From Cruorifilaria tuberocauda (taxonomy: Eukaryota > Nematoda > Chromadorea > Rhabditida > Onchocercidae), in NCBI GenBank assembly GCA_013365365.1, contig JABVXU010000030.1, forward strand, positions 124,001 through 188,000: DNA of 64,000 bases, given 5' to 3'. Below the pieces are notes generated by a model, which saw nothing but the letters and a program-made list of their open reading frames with translations, was not told the DNA's origin and ran no database searches. The translations under genes were made by a program, and so were the position numbers. Positions 1 through 10,478 of this stretch are shown here, piece by piece (position 1 is the first letter of the stretch; each line of letters starts with the position of its first letter).

Positions 1-414
1 TCGATACTTTCACCAGTTTTATAAATTTAACAAGGTAGCAATCAGTTTAAATTTAATATAGGCCAAATGTGATACCACATATTAATACCTGACAGATTAA
101 AAGTCTCTCTCATCGGTAGCTTTTATTTAAATGAGCTTAATTTACATTTCATCCCTAATATATTCATCCTGCTCATTCTCTCTCATTCATTATTTCATCT
201 CAACAAACGGGTAACGAAACAGTGCCGAAATTCATATGACACAATTTATTGGTGATTGCTTACTCGCTTGGCTGCTTTCCTCATTTTGCATTCTTCGGAA
301 GAATTTTTTCTTTAAAAGTACACTTCATTTATCGCATTTCTTTTCGATTTACTTACAATGTTCACATTTTATTATGCCTCGATTTTATAAATTTTCAATA
401 ATTACATTCCAGAA
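1..414. other. upstream region of the UBASH3-like gene
   Basis: AT-rich sequence without a convincing coding exon. It ends in a splice-acceptor sequence (ATTCCAG, ending at 412) just 2 bases before the ATG of the next gene. That acceptor could take a trans-spliced leader. The alternative, an upstream cis-spliced exon outside the window, cannot be excluded. Confidence 0.4.
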
Positions 415-2423
415 ATGGAGAAATCAGCAAGGCGGTTGCTAGTGATACGACATGGAGAACGCTGCGATTTTACCTTCAGCCAGCAAGGTTTCCTGTTACT
501 GTTGTCCATCGATGAATGTTTCCCCAACTTCTATGTGGTGTTCGTTTCCCTTTTGGTCCCAATTAATGAAAAGGGAGAAGCTTCAGTATGATTTTCTTTG
601 AAAGCGGAAATTACAGTAGTAATGGTATTTAACTGTACAATGTTAGGGAAATTTCAACTGTATATCGAAAAAATTAAAAGATGCTGATGTTTTAATCAGT
701 TCGTCTAATACTGTGATATTATATATTTTGCTTTACACTCAATACTATTTTTATTGCTTGGGTGATAGAAAAAGACCTATATTGCTAGCTTCATTCCTTC
801 AGAAAACAGTCTAGAGTCTCATTAACCTATTACAATTTCTTCTAGGAATTAACTGGATAAAACAAGCTATCGATACTAATGGAAGGTATCATCCATTTGA
901 TTTAAATTTACCGAGAAATTTGCCAAAACGTAAAGATGGCTTCGAAATGTTTGCATTTGATTCGCCACTAACCGAAATGGGCTATTTGCAATCGAAACTT
1001 ACAGGTTTTCCACTTTTGCCCTGGAATATTGATCTCTGTACTTCATACCTATTTTTTAACATGTTTTTTTCTATTTCTTTGTTTTCTATATTTCATAATT
1101 GCAAAAACTATGCTTTGAAAAAATATCGGCTTTTGATAATAATAATGCTATTTCATCATTCATTTGAAACCTTTGCTAATTATTAATGTTTTAAGGTTAT
1201 TTCCTAGAACTATGAGTCACATTTTTTATTCCTGAAATTCAATTTCTCTCGATGTTGAAAGTAATAGAATTTATTGGTACTAAAAGACTCTTGCATCTGC
1301 TGTTCAGCTTTTGTGGGTCAAAGTTAAAATTGAATAGTTGCGACATTACGGGATGAGAAAAAGTTTTAATCTTGTCTCTTTTTCCTTTTGTTTTGAAAGT
1401 GATTCGTTCCTCATGTAATCATGCTTTGACTGTATTAAACCAATTACTATTTTTTCAGGCAGAGCTTTGCGAGATCATGGTGTGAAAGTGGACCACATTT
1501 ATTGTTCTGCTGCATTACGATGCGTACAAACTGCTGTTGGCATTATTAAAGGTTTCTTTTGACCTCTTGATTCTAAGTATGTAATGTTGAAGTGGCCAAT
1601 AAACGGTCAACATCAATGTTGACTTGACCAACGATCAGATATGAGGAATTGTTGAAGCTGAAGTTGCTGTATTTAATTCTTTGATTTATGATATCAGTAC
1701 TGGTTCAAACGCTCTTGAAGCTTTGTAGGTATGGAAAATCGTACACTAAAAATCAACGTTGAACCGGGACTTTATGAGTGGATGCACTGGTGTCGAAATA
1801 GTGTTCCATCCTGGATGACACCAGAAGAGCTTAGTTATCTTGGTTATCCGATCAATGATTTTTATATACCTTTACTAAAACCAAATGAGCTGTGCCCAAA
1901 TGAAACACTGAACGATTTTTATGAAAGATCTTTTTCGTTGGTTCGCAAAATACTTTCCATTCATAATGAAGGTACATTTTCACAAGAGAACATATTATTA
2001 GCTTTAAACTGACTTGCTTCGGAGACTTGATCTTTGGAATACTTTTACTGTAAACATAAGTAATTGTAGGAATACATATAAATAAAATAAAATTTTGCAT
2101 TTTGCAGAAGTTTGTAGTTAGACTCACTCGATCATTTTATCTTTATAGGAACAGTGCTTCTGGTGGCACATGGTCCATCAGTGGATGCCCTAACACGACA
2201 ACTTTGTGGTGGTGCTCCAAGAACCCCAGAAGATTTTATATACAAACTCCAACAGATACCGTATTTGGCATGCTTACAAGTAGTGGAACAGTCCGTCGGT
2301 AATGATAGCAATGGCAGTATCAGTAACTGCAGTGATAACATCAGTAATAAATTATGGAAATTTGATGGTTCACCGATACCTCCTTTCACTCACGCTTCCA
2401 ATTCTTCATTTGACACAAAGTAA
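415..2423 (+). CDS. UBASH3: UBASH3/TULA-like histidine phosphatase (phosphoglycerate mutase fold)
   Basis: Five exons: 415-487, 846-1004, 1459-1551, 1729-1971, 2149-2423; all introns are phase 1 and the product is about 280 residues. The protein aligns along its length with the C-terminal 2H-phosphatase domain of human UBASH3A/B. The catalytic RHGE lies at residues 12-15, followed by the family pattern [11 protein letters not shown], then [14 protein letters not shown] (phosphate-pocket Arg), VEPGLYEW, and the second catalytic His in VAHGPS. UBASH3 proteins dephosphorylate phosphotyrosine; insect relatives act on ecdysteroid phosphate, so the substrate here is open. The UBA and SH3 domains of the vertebrate proteins are absent, so this is a phosphatase-only member unless exons lie left of the window. 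Start: ATG 3 bases after an acceptor AG, suggesting spliced-leader addition. Stop: TAA directly after DTK; the same bases read GTAAGT, so a further exon is conceivable but not needed by homology. Confidence 0.88.
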
Positions 2424-3878
2424 GTTGGGAGAATACTGATATGCGAAGCAAGCATCTAATGCAAATTCAGAAGTTTATGCATAAATAAATTGTTATAAAA
2501 GCATTATATTAATCATGGTGGTATTTCATTGAACTGTTTATGGAAATGATCAAAATTTTTTACGATCAAGTTTAAAAAACGAAGGTTACAAGACTATTTT
2601 TTTCAGGATTTTGTCTCCTGACTCTCAGTACATCATCGGTACTTTCAGTTCAGATCGATAGAGCTGTCTCATATATGTACATATTTCTTAAAAATTTTAA
2701 TGTAGAAATGCGTTCATTTGCAGGTTGTTCCCTTCCTTGATTTTTTCTCGAGAGGTGTAGGTGAAAGCAAGGAAAATAATTTCTTCGATTATGGTGAACA
2801 TTTATAAGGTCTTGCCTTCATGTAAAAACATGGGCCGAATTTCCCGATAAATTTTTTCCATGTTTTCATTAGTTTTGCTTAATTATGAAAAGATAAATTT
2901 CCTGAATAGCAGTTTGTATACTTTAATGCTGTGTATTAAAGTGAAAATAAAATCGCACATTGTTTATAGAAAAATATGCAGTAAGTTATGCTATTTCAGT
3001 GATTTATTGAATGAAATGTTTGTGGATTTGATGTGCTGAATTATTCTTAATTGTAATTAAGAGTTAATTGTGATATTGACTTTTATTGCCAAAATATTAT
3101 GGATATTATCACAGTTAATGTTACTGGTCAGATATGTATCTGGTTTAGAAGCCAGATATCAGTTCATCAGCTGATGTCGTGGTACATTTTTGTATAAGAT
3201 GCCAAGGACCATAAAAGCACAATGTTAGCCTGACTCATCAAGATTTTAATGTAGATCTTTCCAAAAATTCTAGAGTTTTCATTGCCGATTGGCTTCATTG
3301 CGTATTAGTATATGGTAGATGGAGCTATTATTATAATACAAAGATTTTTTGTGGTATTTCTTCAGTATTATTCAAGAGATATTAGTTTTATTTCAGTAAA
3401 ATCTTCTTTCGCTACGTTACGCTGTTAGAAGTTCATTTCTTCCCTTCAAAGAACTTTTGATTATATTGACTTCATACGTTTATCAGCTCTCATCGTGAGC
3501 GCTTTTGCTTGTCGGGAATTCCATCCAGTTCTGGAACGCCGTTTTCATAACGATTCAAGGTGACAAATTGTATGCGGGGTTGTTGTGTTGATGTGTGTCA
3601 AACTTTCGTGCGTTAAGTATGCGTTCAATCTATCCGTCCCGAACTCATACGGCCCACTTTCACTGCTTATTACAATCTTTTTGCAAGCATTAAAGTGGTC
3701 ACTTTCTTGTTAGGTGGATACTTTTTACAGATTGCGTAACAGTAAGATCATAAATATCATTTTTGTTTCATCACGTAAAATAGAAATTCTATATATCTCA
3801 CCTTTACTCTTCATATCAATTTTGATGGAGAATTATGATCCATTATCATAAAATTGTTTATTTCAGGTGTGGAAAAAG
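2424..3878 (+). other. intergenic region between UBASH3-like and SelK genes
   Basis: About 1.45 kb. The first part is probably the 3' UTR of the phosphatase gene (AATAAA-like motifs near 2480). Around 3480-3700 the sequence is less AT-rich and may be the promoter of the downstream gene. It ends with TTTATTTCAG at 3857-3866, an acceptor 12 bases before the SelK start codon. I see no exon in it. Confidence 0.4.
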
Positions 3879-4510
3879 ATGCCATATATCGATTCCAGTA
3901 AGTTTTCATATCCCATTGAGCATGCCTTTTGAAATGGCGTCATATCATCACTTAGCACTCTACATCCTTTTTCTGGATTTTTTTTCAGATGGAAATATTG
4001 TAGAATCAAAAAAATCAACGTTGAATTTGCTTTGGCAGTTTTTCGCATTTCTTTTGTATTTGTAAGTCTTTGTGGTTTTTTCCGCTTATTAAAACGCAAA
4101 ACTTCATGGAATTTCGATATAATAGCTAATACAAGGTTTTTTTTTACCACTTGCAGTTTTCAAACACTCTTTGGACCGCTGATTGGTGAAACGAGAGATA
4201 GGTTGTCACGACGCAGACAGGATTGGAGTGATAATAATCACTGGCCTGGAAGTAGTGGTCCTGGTAGACCTCCAAGAGGTGAAAGTAATGACCATAGCAA
4301 ATATATGACGAATAAACCGCATCTTTTGTATTAGTTCAATTAGCAGATTTTAAACTTCAATTTCTATCTAACAACCATATAGATCACAAATAGATTAATT
4401 CGAGTTTTTATATTTTAGGTGGTTATGGGTACGGAACAAGACGGCGTATTCTAGGGCGTCCAACATTTTCTTCTGGAATGTCATGTCCTCCAATTGGTGG
4501 CGGTAGTTGA
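3879..4510 (+). CDS. SELENOK: selenoprotein K homologue (ER membrane, Gly/Arg-rich tail)
   Basis: Four exons: 3879-3897, 3989-4061, 4157-4278, 4419-4510. The N-terminus MPYIDSNGNIVESK matches the SelK start (MVYISNGQVLDS). One hydrophobic segment follows (WQFFAFLLYFFQTLFGPL, about residues 23-40), then a basic, Gly/Pro/Arg-rich cytosolic tail with GPGRPPRG and GYGYGTRRR, ending SCPPIGGGS. SelK is a single-pass ER membrane protein that acts with the p97/Derlin ERAD complex and with DHHC6 palmitoylation. The reading frame meets TGA at 4508-4510, then GGT and TAA (4514-4516). In vertebrate SelK the selenocysteine sits exactly there, after the glycines and two residues before the end. The frame may therefore be read through to 4516 as Sec-Gly. 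If not, the protein ends at 4510 and the upstream Cys of SCPP could be the only redox residue. Start: ATG 12 bases after TTTCAG, a likely trans-splice site. Confidence 0.87.
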
Positions 4511-4534
4511 GGTTAAAGTAAGTCCGGCCGTAAC

Positions 4535-4582
4535 CTACGTTGGATGAATGATTGTGACCAACAAGAGGATTGCGTGACGTGG
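4535..4582 (+). promoter_or_regulatory. SECIS-like stem-loop candidate in the SelK 3' UTR
   Basis: An outer stem of 6 pairs, CUACGU (4535-4540) with ACGUGG (4577-4582), encloses a UGAU (4549-4552) opposite a UGAC (4575-4578). An imperfect helix between them is rich in G-U pairs (UGUGACC against GGAUUGCG), and the apical loop contains AA about 11 nt after the first UGA. These are SECIS ingredients. Against it, the element starts only about 25-40 nt after the UGA codon, closer than is usual, the helix has mismatches, and the UGAC overlaps the outer stem. Treat it as a candidate only. Confidence 0.25.
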
Positions 4583-6499
4583 ATTAGCCAAACCTTGCCA
4601 AAGGAGCTTTTCTGCTGATTTCCATCGTTGATCACTTTTTTGTTGTTTTCCTAGTACTCGTTGAATACTTGTGATATTTCATTGACGAATGTGTATCCTG
4701 GTGATGAGTAGTGAATCTAGGCTAGAATCCCTAGTCCTGAAATTCTTACTTGTTTCGCTCCCTATTTATCAAATATTATTTATCATATTCCATACTTTAG
4801 AACAGTGATAGGAAAGTGAATTTCTAGACACTCTCGGAACTGTGCCTTTTTTCAGTTCTTATTGTTCATTCCTATATCCTCATTTGTATAAGTCTATAAG
4901 CTATAATGAATTTACACCTTACTTCATTTTTGTGCAGTCATTCTATGGGATGTTTTTGAAGCTACTGTCACTCTTAGATATGAAAACAATTATTATCCCC
5001 TCCTTTTTGAAGCTGACAAGAACCATTTCTGGGAGATCATTACTTTTTTATGTTCTCTCCTCGCAATAATCCAGAAATTTGCGATTTATTAGACAGTAAC
5101 TATTCTAGTAGTTTGGAAAAAAATTATTAAATTCTCATTTTACTGCCACTTTGATTTTCTCTATTTGCTTGTTTAAATAGTTATGCTGCTTGTCTATATC
5201 ACTATGATATCTGTAATAGCTGATAAATTCAAATCGTACGAGCATTTATTGCATAAAGATTAAACGGGATAGAAATGTGATGGGCGCATTCTTTTGGCTT
5301 TTATTCTTTTTTTGACACATTACATTTGATGCATTACCAATATCATGACAATTTAAGCAGACACAACGTTTGTTGAGATGCCTTACACAAAAAAAAGAAT
5401 CATTGTAAAAGTCAACTACCGTTCCCTACAGTTTCGTCAATATAGGGTTTTTGGGATTTTAATTTTCATAACTTCGTCACAAACAGCGTAATCCTTGCTG
5501 CAAACTATACTCTGATTCGTCAAACAAAGCAACCTACATTTTACTGAATGCAGGAAGTCGAAAAACCACTGCATATTCATTCTTCAATCTTCCAAACTAA
5601 ACTATATAGCTACCAGAAAAAAAAAAGTACTTAAAAACCTAGTTACCTTTATTTCATAGTGCAGTTTTCGATGCTGCTTGGTGATGAGGATCGTTGTGAA
5701 AATTGTTAATTTTACGTAAGTACTGCTGCGGGGTGAACTAGACACAAGAGGCGAAAACACCAAGTCAGAAGACTTATTCAAATAATGAATAGCTATCTAC
5801 CACATTCTGCAAATAAGAAAAGAGCTTTCAAATTCTTTGAAATAAAGTAAGACGACACTCGAGTTTTTACATATTTGAAGATATAGAATAAATTCGAAGA
5901 CCGTTTTGGATGAAGAAAACTGCAGTAAAATAGCTGTTGGATTTAAAGGTATGACAGTGCGAAATAACAAGTCTTGGAGAAAGAGGGAAATGAGAAACTG
6001 AGGCCATCTGAATAGAAAAGAACACTGATAGAAAAAAAAAACTAAAATTTTATGTAGAAAAGTGAAATCAACGACAACAATTTCGATAAAGTGATTTCTA
6101 ATGTTTTAAACTATCAAAAAAAAGTATACGCGAAAAGGTTACCACAGTTTGTTGTCGGTGACATCAACTTTTGCTGATATTCAAAATCAGACACCGTAAG
6201 TTTTATCAATGTGCTGTTGTTGTATTGGTTGCTGAAATTAGTCAGGTCTATTAATATGATTAGAAATGAAAATATCTCCATTAGGAAATTAAGAGAATCA
6301 CAGCAGTAGATACAATGAGACGAAAATATGCAACAGGCAAGAACAATTTATGTGATCCTGTAAAAACTTGTGAATTGCTTCAACAGAAAAACTGCTTTAT
6401 CTAGATTTTGCAGAAAAATCTGTTGTCCTCTCACTGACAAAACTGATGAAACAGCTTTAATATAAAACATTCTCTTAGGAATTTCATAGCTTCAAGTTC
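4583..6499. other. intergenic region between convergent SelK and nucleobindin genes
   Basis: About 1.9 kb between two genes that point at each other, so it should hold both 3' UTRs. The sequence is AT-rich with A- and T-runs. I found no exon with splice sites in either strand. The small open frames are interrupted and low in complexity. Confidence 0.4.
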
Positions 6500-9400
6500 T
6501 TAAATACTAACCTCATCTATCTGATGCTGCCGCATTGGTTTAATAGGCTCAAAATTTCGCTGTGCTTGAATTTGGTGAGATTGTTTTATGTTTATATTAC
6601 CATTTTCGTTAGCAGGTACACCAAGCCTCTGCATAGGTACTTGGTCAAGACGATTCATTCGACTAGGATCAGGAGTAGGCGCAGGTGTCGAATAGGCATA
6701 TTCATCCCATCCTTGTTGCTTTGCATATTCTTTTTCAAAAATTTCTAGTTCTTCTTTGGTATACTGTTCTTTGTCCCCAATATCTTCCCAACCTTGATCC
6801 GGCTTTTCCTCCTGCGCCTCTCTATCCTGAAGTTATTCAAATCTAGAACATCGATAACACATATAAAAAATGTTATCAATTTTTCTTCTTTACAAAAGGT
6901 TTGAAATATAATAAAACAAACCGCAAGAAATTCAGCTAACGAAATACGATGATCACTATCTGTGTCCATCTGTTTCATTACATGATCACGCATCCGATAC
7001 AACTCCTCAAGCCTGAAAAAAAATTTTAAGAACTCCTTATTCCTTCTGATCGTTAATAAGTTCTAAAAAATTTTTAATGGTTTTTACAAACAGTGCATCA
7101 ATATCTGAAAAATACACAACTTACTTTCAAACAAAATAAAAAATCAATAAAAAGTACCAAAGCTTGGCTCATACTTGACAATCTCCTGTTATAGCGATGA
7201 TATTAATACCAAACTCTCATTCTTAAGAGCGCAAGACTTTACCTTTGAAGATCAGAAAAATTATTAAGTTTCTCAATTTCCGGTAAAAAGATGGTATTCA
7301 ATTCGTCATAGTTCCAGTAACCATCATTATTTCTATCATGCAAGGCAAAGAGTGTTTTTGGATCATATGTATCTTTATCGAGCTGCAAAATAGTTTCAAA
7401 TTTGTACCTTCCCAATGTATTCTAATTACTAATATTAACTATTAATTATTATTCATTTGTTAATCATTAATAAACTAATTATCAATAGTAAAAGATCAAA
7501 TATATGAGCTTAAATTAGGTTATCAAGTCTTCAAAACTAAACCCTCAAATTATTTAATCGTCAAAGGGAACAAATGCTAAAATGTGCAATTTTAAACAAC
7601 ACAAAAAAAGTCAGTTTTAGAATATGAACAAGAAAAAAAAATGATCCAAGTAATTTGTCAAATCTGTACCTTATCAGTATCTTCCCAAACCTTTCTTAAC
7701 TGATTGCGACTTCCTGGATGTTTCAATGGCTCATGATTATACTGCCGTCGCTGTACCTCCATCTGTTTTAAATACTGTGCTCGTTCCGCTTCAATCATTT
7801 GTGCCTGTTTATGTGTCAAATCCAATGTTTTGTTGTAAATAATATTCAGAAGATGATAAAAGTGTGTCAAAATATATGAGCTTAAATTAGGTTGTTAAGT
7901 CTTCACAACTAAAGCCTCAAATTACTTGTTTGCTAAAGCGGACAGATGCTAAAACGCGCAATCTTAAACACAAAAAAGTCAGTTTTAGAATATGAATAAG
8001 GAAAAAAATACAAAGAAAAACTAATGATCCAAAGTAATTTGTCAAATCGTTTTATTTTACAAAGAAAAACGTCCCAGCCTAAACGATACTTACTCACTGC
8101 ATTTTTCGCATCCAAAATAATAATTTATACAACAAAAGAATCTATATAAACTCTGCTTGCGCAAAAATCAACTCAGCCAAGGTTTAATATAAAACGACCC
8201 TCTTATTACATTAGAAGGCTGGATGCTGCCTTTTATTTTATCACTACAAGAATGGGTACAATAAAGTTCTAAAGAATTGAATTTTCTCAGTTTGTTCGAA
8301 GCCATTGTAAAAATAAGGAACTGAAAGTACCATTTTATGATCTTCTTCAGCTTTTTTTTTCATTTCATATTGTTTGAAGTCTTGTTTTCGTTGTTGTTCT
8401 AGTTCATCCATATCAGCTACTATCTGCAAATCATTATATAATGAATAATTTATAAAATGTCAATTAACGATACCAGGAAACTAACTTTGACAACAAGTTT
8501 ACGTAGATCTTCTTGACTGAAAGTCTCCCAGTTGTTGAAATCCAAATGCTCCGGTATCTAAAATTATGGAGACATAGAACTTTCTGAAATTCTCATACAT
8601 AAAGCTGTTACTTCTCCTCACAACAAGCTTCTTCGCTAGTCTTCTGCACATAAAACTATTGAAATTTTTAGTTGATTCAAGTTACAAAATATTCATTATG
8701 TAAATTCAAAGCCACTTTCCCTCATAACTTTTCCCGCCATTACTGCCACTTTACGATTTCATGACCACTAAGTTTGTGTTCAATGTGTTTAATAATTGAA
8801 ATATTCAGTTAAAAAGAATCATGGAAGGTGTACATATTACTAACAACAGCAGTTCCAACTGATCACGATGTTTGCCCAATTTGATCATATAAAAGCTCAT
8901 TCCTCGTATTCAATATCTCCCGAGATAGAATGACGCTCAAAATAAAAAGATCAAACACAATAAAAGTTGAAAGTGCGCTGTAGTAGTAACTCCTTATAAA
9001 TACGGTTTTGACAACTTGGAAATAACTACAACGTAATAAGCACCTTTAATGAATCTTTTCTTCCCTGAACTTTAGTACGAACTTATATCATTTCTGTAGT
9101 CTCAACAATACAAGGAAAGCTAAACTAGTTATTAAAACAATGTTATAAGTACATCAATATTAGTGAAGTGGAATGAGTTTCCTGAACTATTTCAAACAAT
9201 GAGTAAAGATTTCCGTCGATCAGTGAATTCAAAATTATCCCTAGATTGCTCAGTTTATTTGAAACCGTTCTTCAGACAAACGATAAGAATTCCACAAACT
9301 TTGATATTATAAGTAGCACCGCCATCTGCATGCAGCTGATCCTTTATTTCTTGTTCCAGACGTTGCAATTCTAATATTTTAGCCTTTGCTAGTTGTTCAA

Positions 9401-10478
9401 TAACATGCGGTTCTAACTTATCGACCATTTCAGCTATTTTACCACCCTATAATATGACATTATTATACGAACAAAAAGAACTAAAAAAAATCTCTTTATT
9501 AAATTCTGCGAAATTATATTGATAAAAAGTGTTAAATTAGGGTATTGACTTACTGTGCTTCACCTATTCAGATCTAGAAAATGAGAAAACTACAGAGAAT
9601 AATCATAAGGAAAACAACTGTAATCGGGCAATTCTCGAAAAGTTAGGAAAGTATATAAAGAAGATGGAAAGTCTTGAATAGGCACAAAACTGCAGTAGGC
9701 GGAACAGTGACATGACGGTAGTTGACCAAAGCAAAATCTTCCGCAACAGTAAATTCAGATGTGAATGTCTTCACAATTGCAATCTGCCGCATAATTTGAT
9801 TCTAGTTTCTTAAGTTTCAGAATTTGTTTTTAAAGCTTCAGAATTTGGATACTTCAAGCAAAAAAATAAAAGCTGTGTGTGCTCTTTTAACTCAAAAAAT
9901 CAAAATTTATGCATGTTAGGACTGCTTGTAGAATAGTTCACCCAAGACTTCTGCTCCAATCATTTGTACGAACAAGTAAATAATCATTAAAAAGGGAGGA
10001 TACTAATAAAATAGCAACAGAAACCCGCATCTCTTCTTGTGTCATACTTTGCATGGCCTCTTTCCACTGCGGTGTTGCTTGCAAGATATTGAGCACGGTT
10101 TCCAGATACCTCATATATTTCACATATTTCGCTATTTCTTCTTTCTAAATTATGAATTCCAATCACAATTTAGAAAAAAAATTAACTTCACACAACTGAG
10201 AATATTCATGTCCTCTTCTTCTGCTCTCAATATATACAATTAAGTTTCTATCAGAAACTGGATACACATAATTCTGTGAAAGTATTAAAAGGTAGTAAAA
10301 GACAAAGGTATACAAAACAAATCTTTACCTGTACCTCTTCCCTTCGTCGTTGCTCCTGTTCCCATTCCCGCTGCTTGTTAGCATTCTGTAAGTCATCTAC
10401 CATGTCGCGATTTGGTGGAGCAGCATCTATGCATAATGATGTTAATACATAGAACAGCAGTAACCACCGCGAAAACAT
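6500..10478 (-). CDS. nucb-1: nucleobindin (NUCB/calnuc), secretory-pathway EF-hand protein
   Basis: Nine exons in transcript order: 10329-10478, 10025-10144, 9300-9446, 8486-8557, 8331-8423, 7670-7804, 7243-7382, 6922-7012, 6500-6826; 424 residues, the usual family length. A signal peptide (MFSRWLLLFYVLTSLCIDAA) is followed by the leucine-rich helical region, a basic coiled-coil stretch (FKQYEMKKKAEEDHKM, then EAERAQYLKQMEVQRRQY), HPGSRNQLRKVWEDTD, EF-hand 1 with a full loop (DRNNDGYWNYDE), EF-hand 2 (DTDSDHRISLAE) and a Pro/Gln-containing tail. Nucleobindins bind calcium in the Golgi lumen and may bind heterotrimeric G-alpha subunits. In EF-hand 2 the usual loop Gly is His. The start has a TTTAAG acceptor 16 bases upstream. 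The sequence GAG|GTTAGT just before the stop could act as a donor to another 3' exon. The sixth exon sits between two intronic repeats (7498-7666 and 7870-8049). Confidence 0.93.
7498..7666. repeat. intronic direct repeat, copy 1
   Basis: About 170 bp beginning AATATATGAGCTTAAATTAGG and ending near TTTGTCAAATC. It recurs at 7870-8049 with roughly 80 percent identity by eye, including small indels. It lies in the nucleobindin intron just downstream, in transcript terms, of the exon at 7670-7804. Confidence 0.8.
7870..8049. repeat. intronic direct repeat, copy 2
   Basis: Second copy of the repeat at 7498-7666, in the same orientation. Shared landmarks are TATATGAGCTTAAATTAGGTT, AGTCAGTTTTAGAATATGAA and ATGATCCAA followed by TAATTTGTCAAATC. 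Together the copies bracket one nucleobindin exon, with a period of about 370 bp. This suggests a segmental tandem duplication in which the second exon copy has decayed or been lost. Confidence 0.8.
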
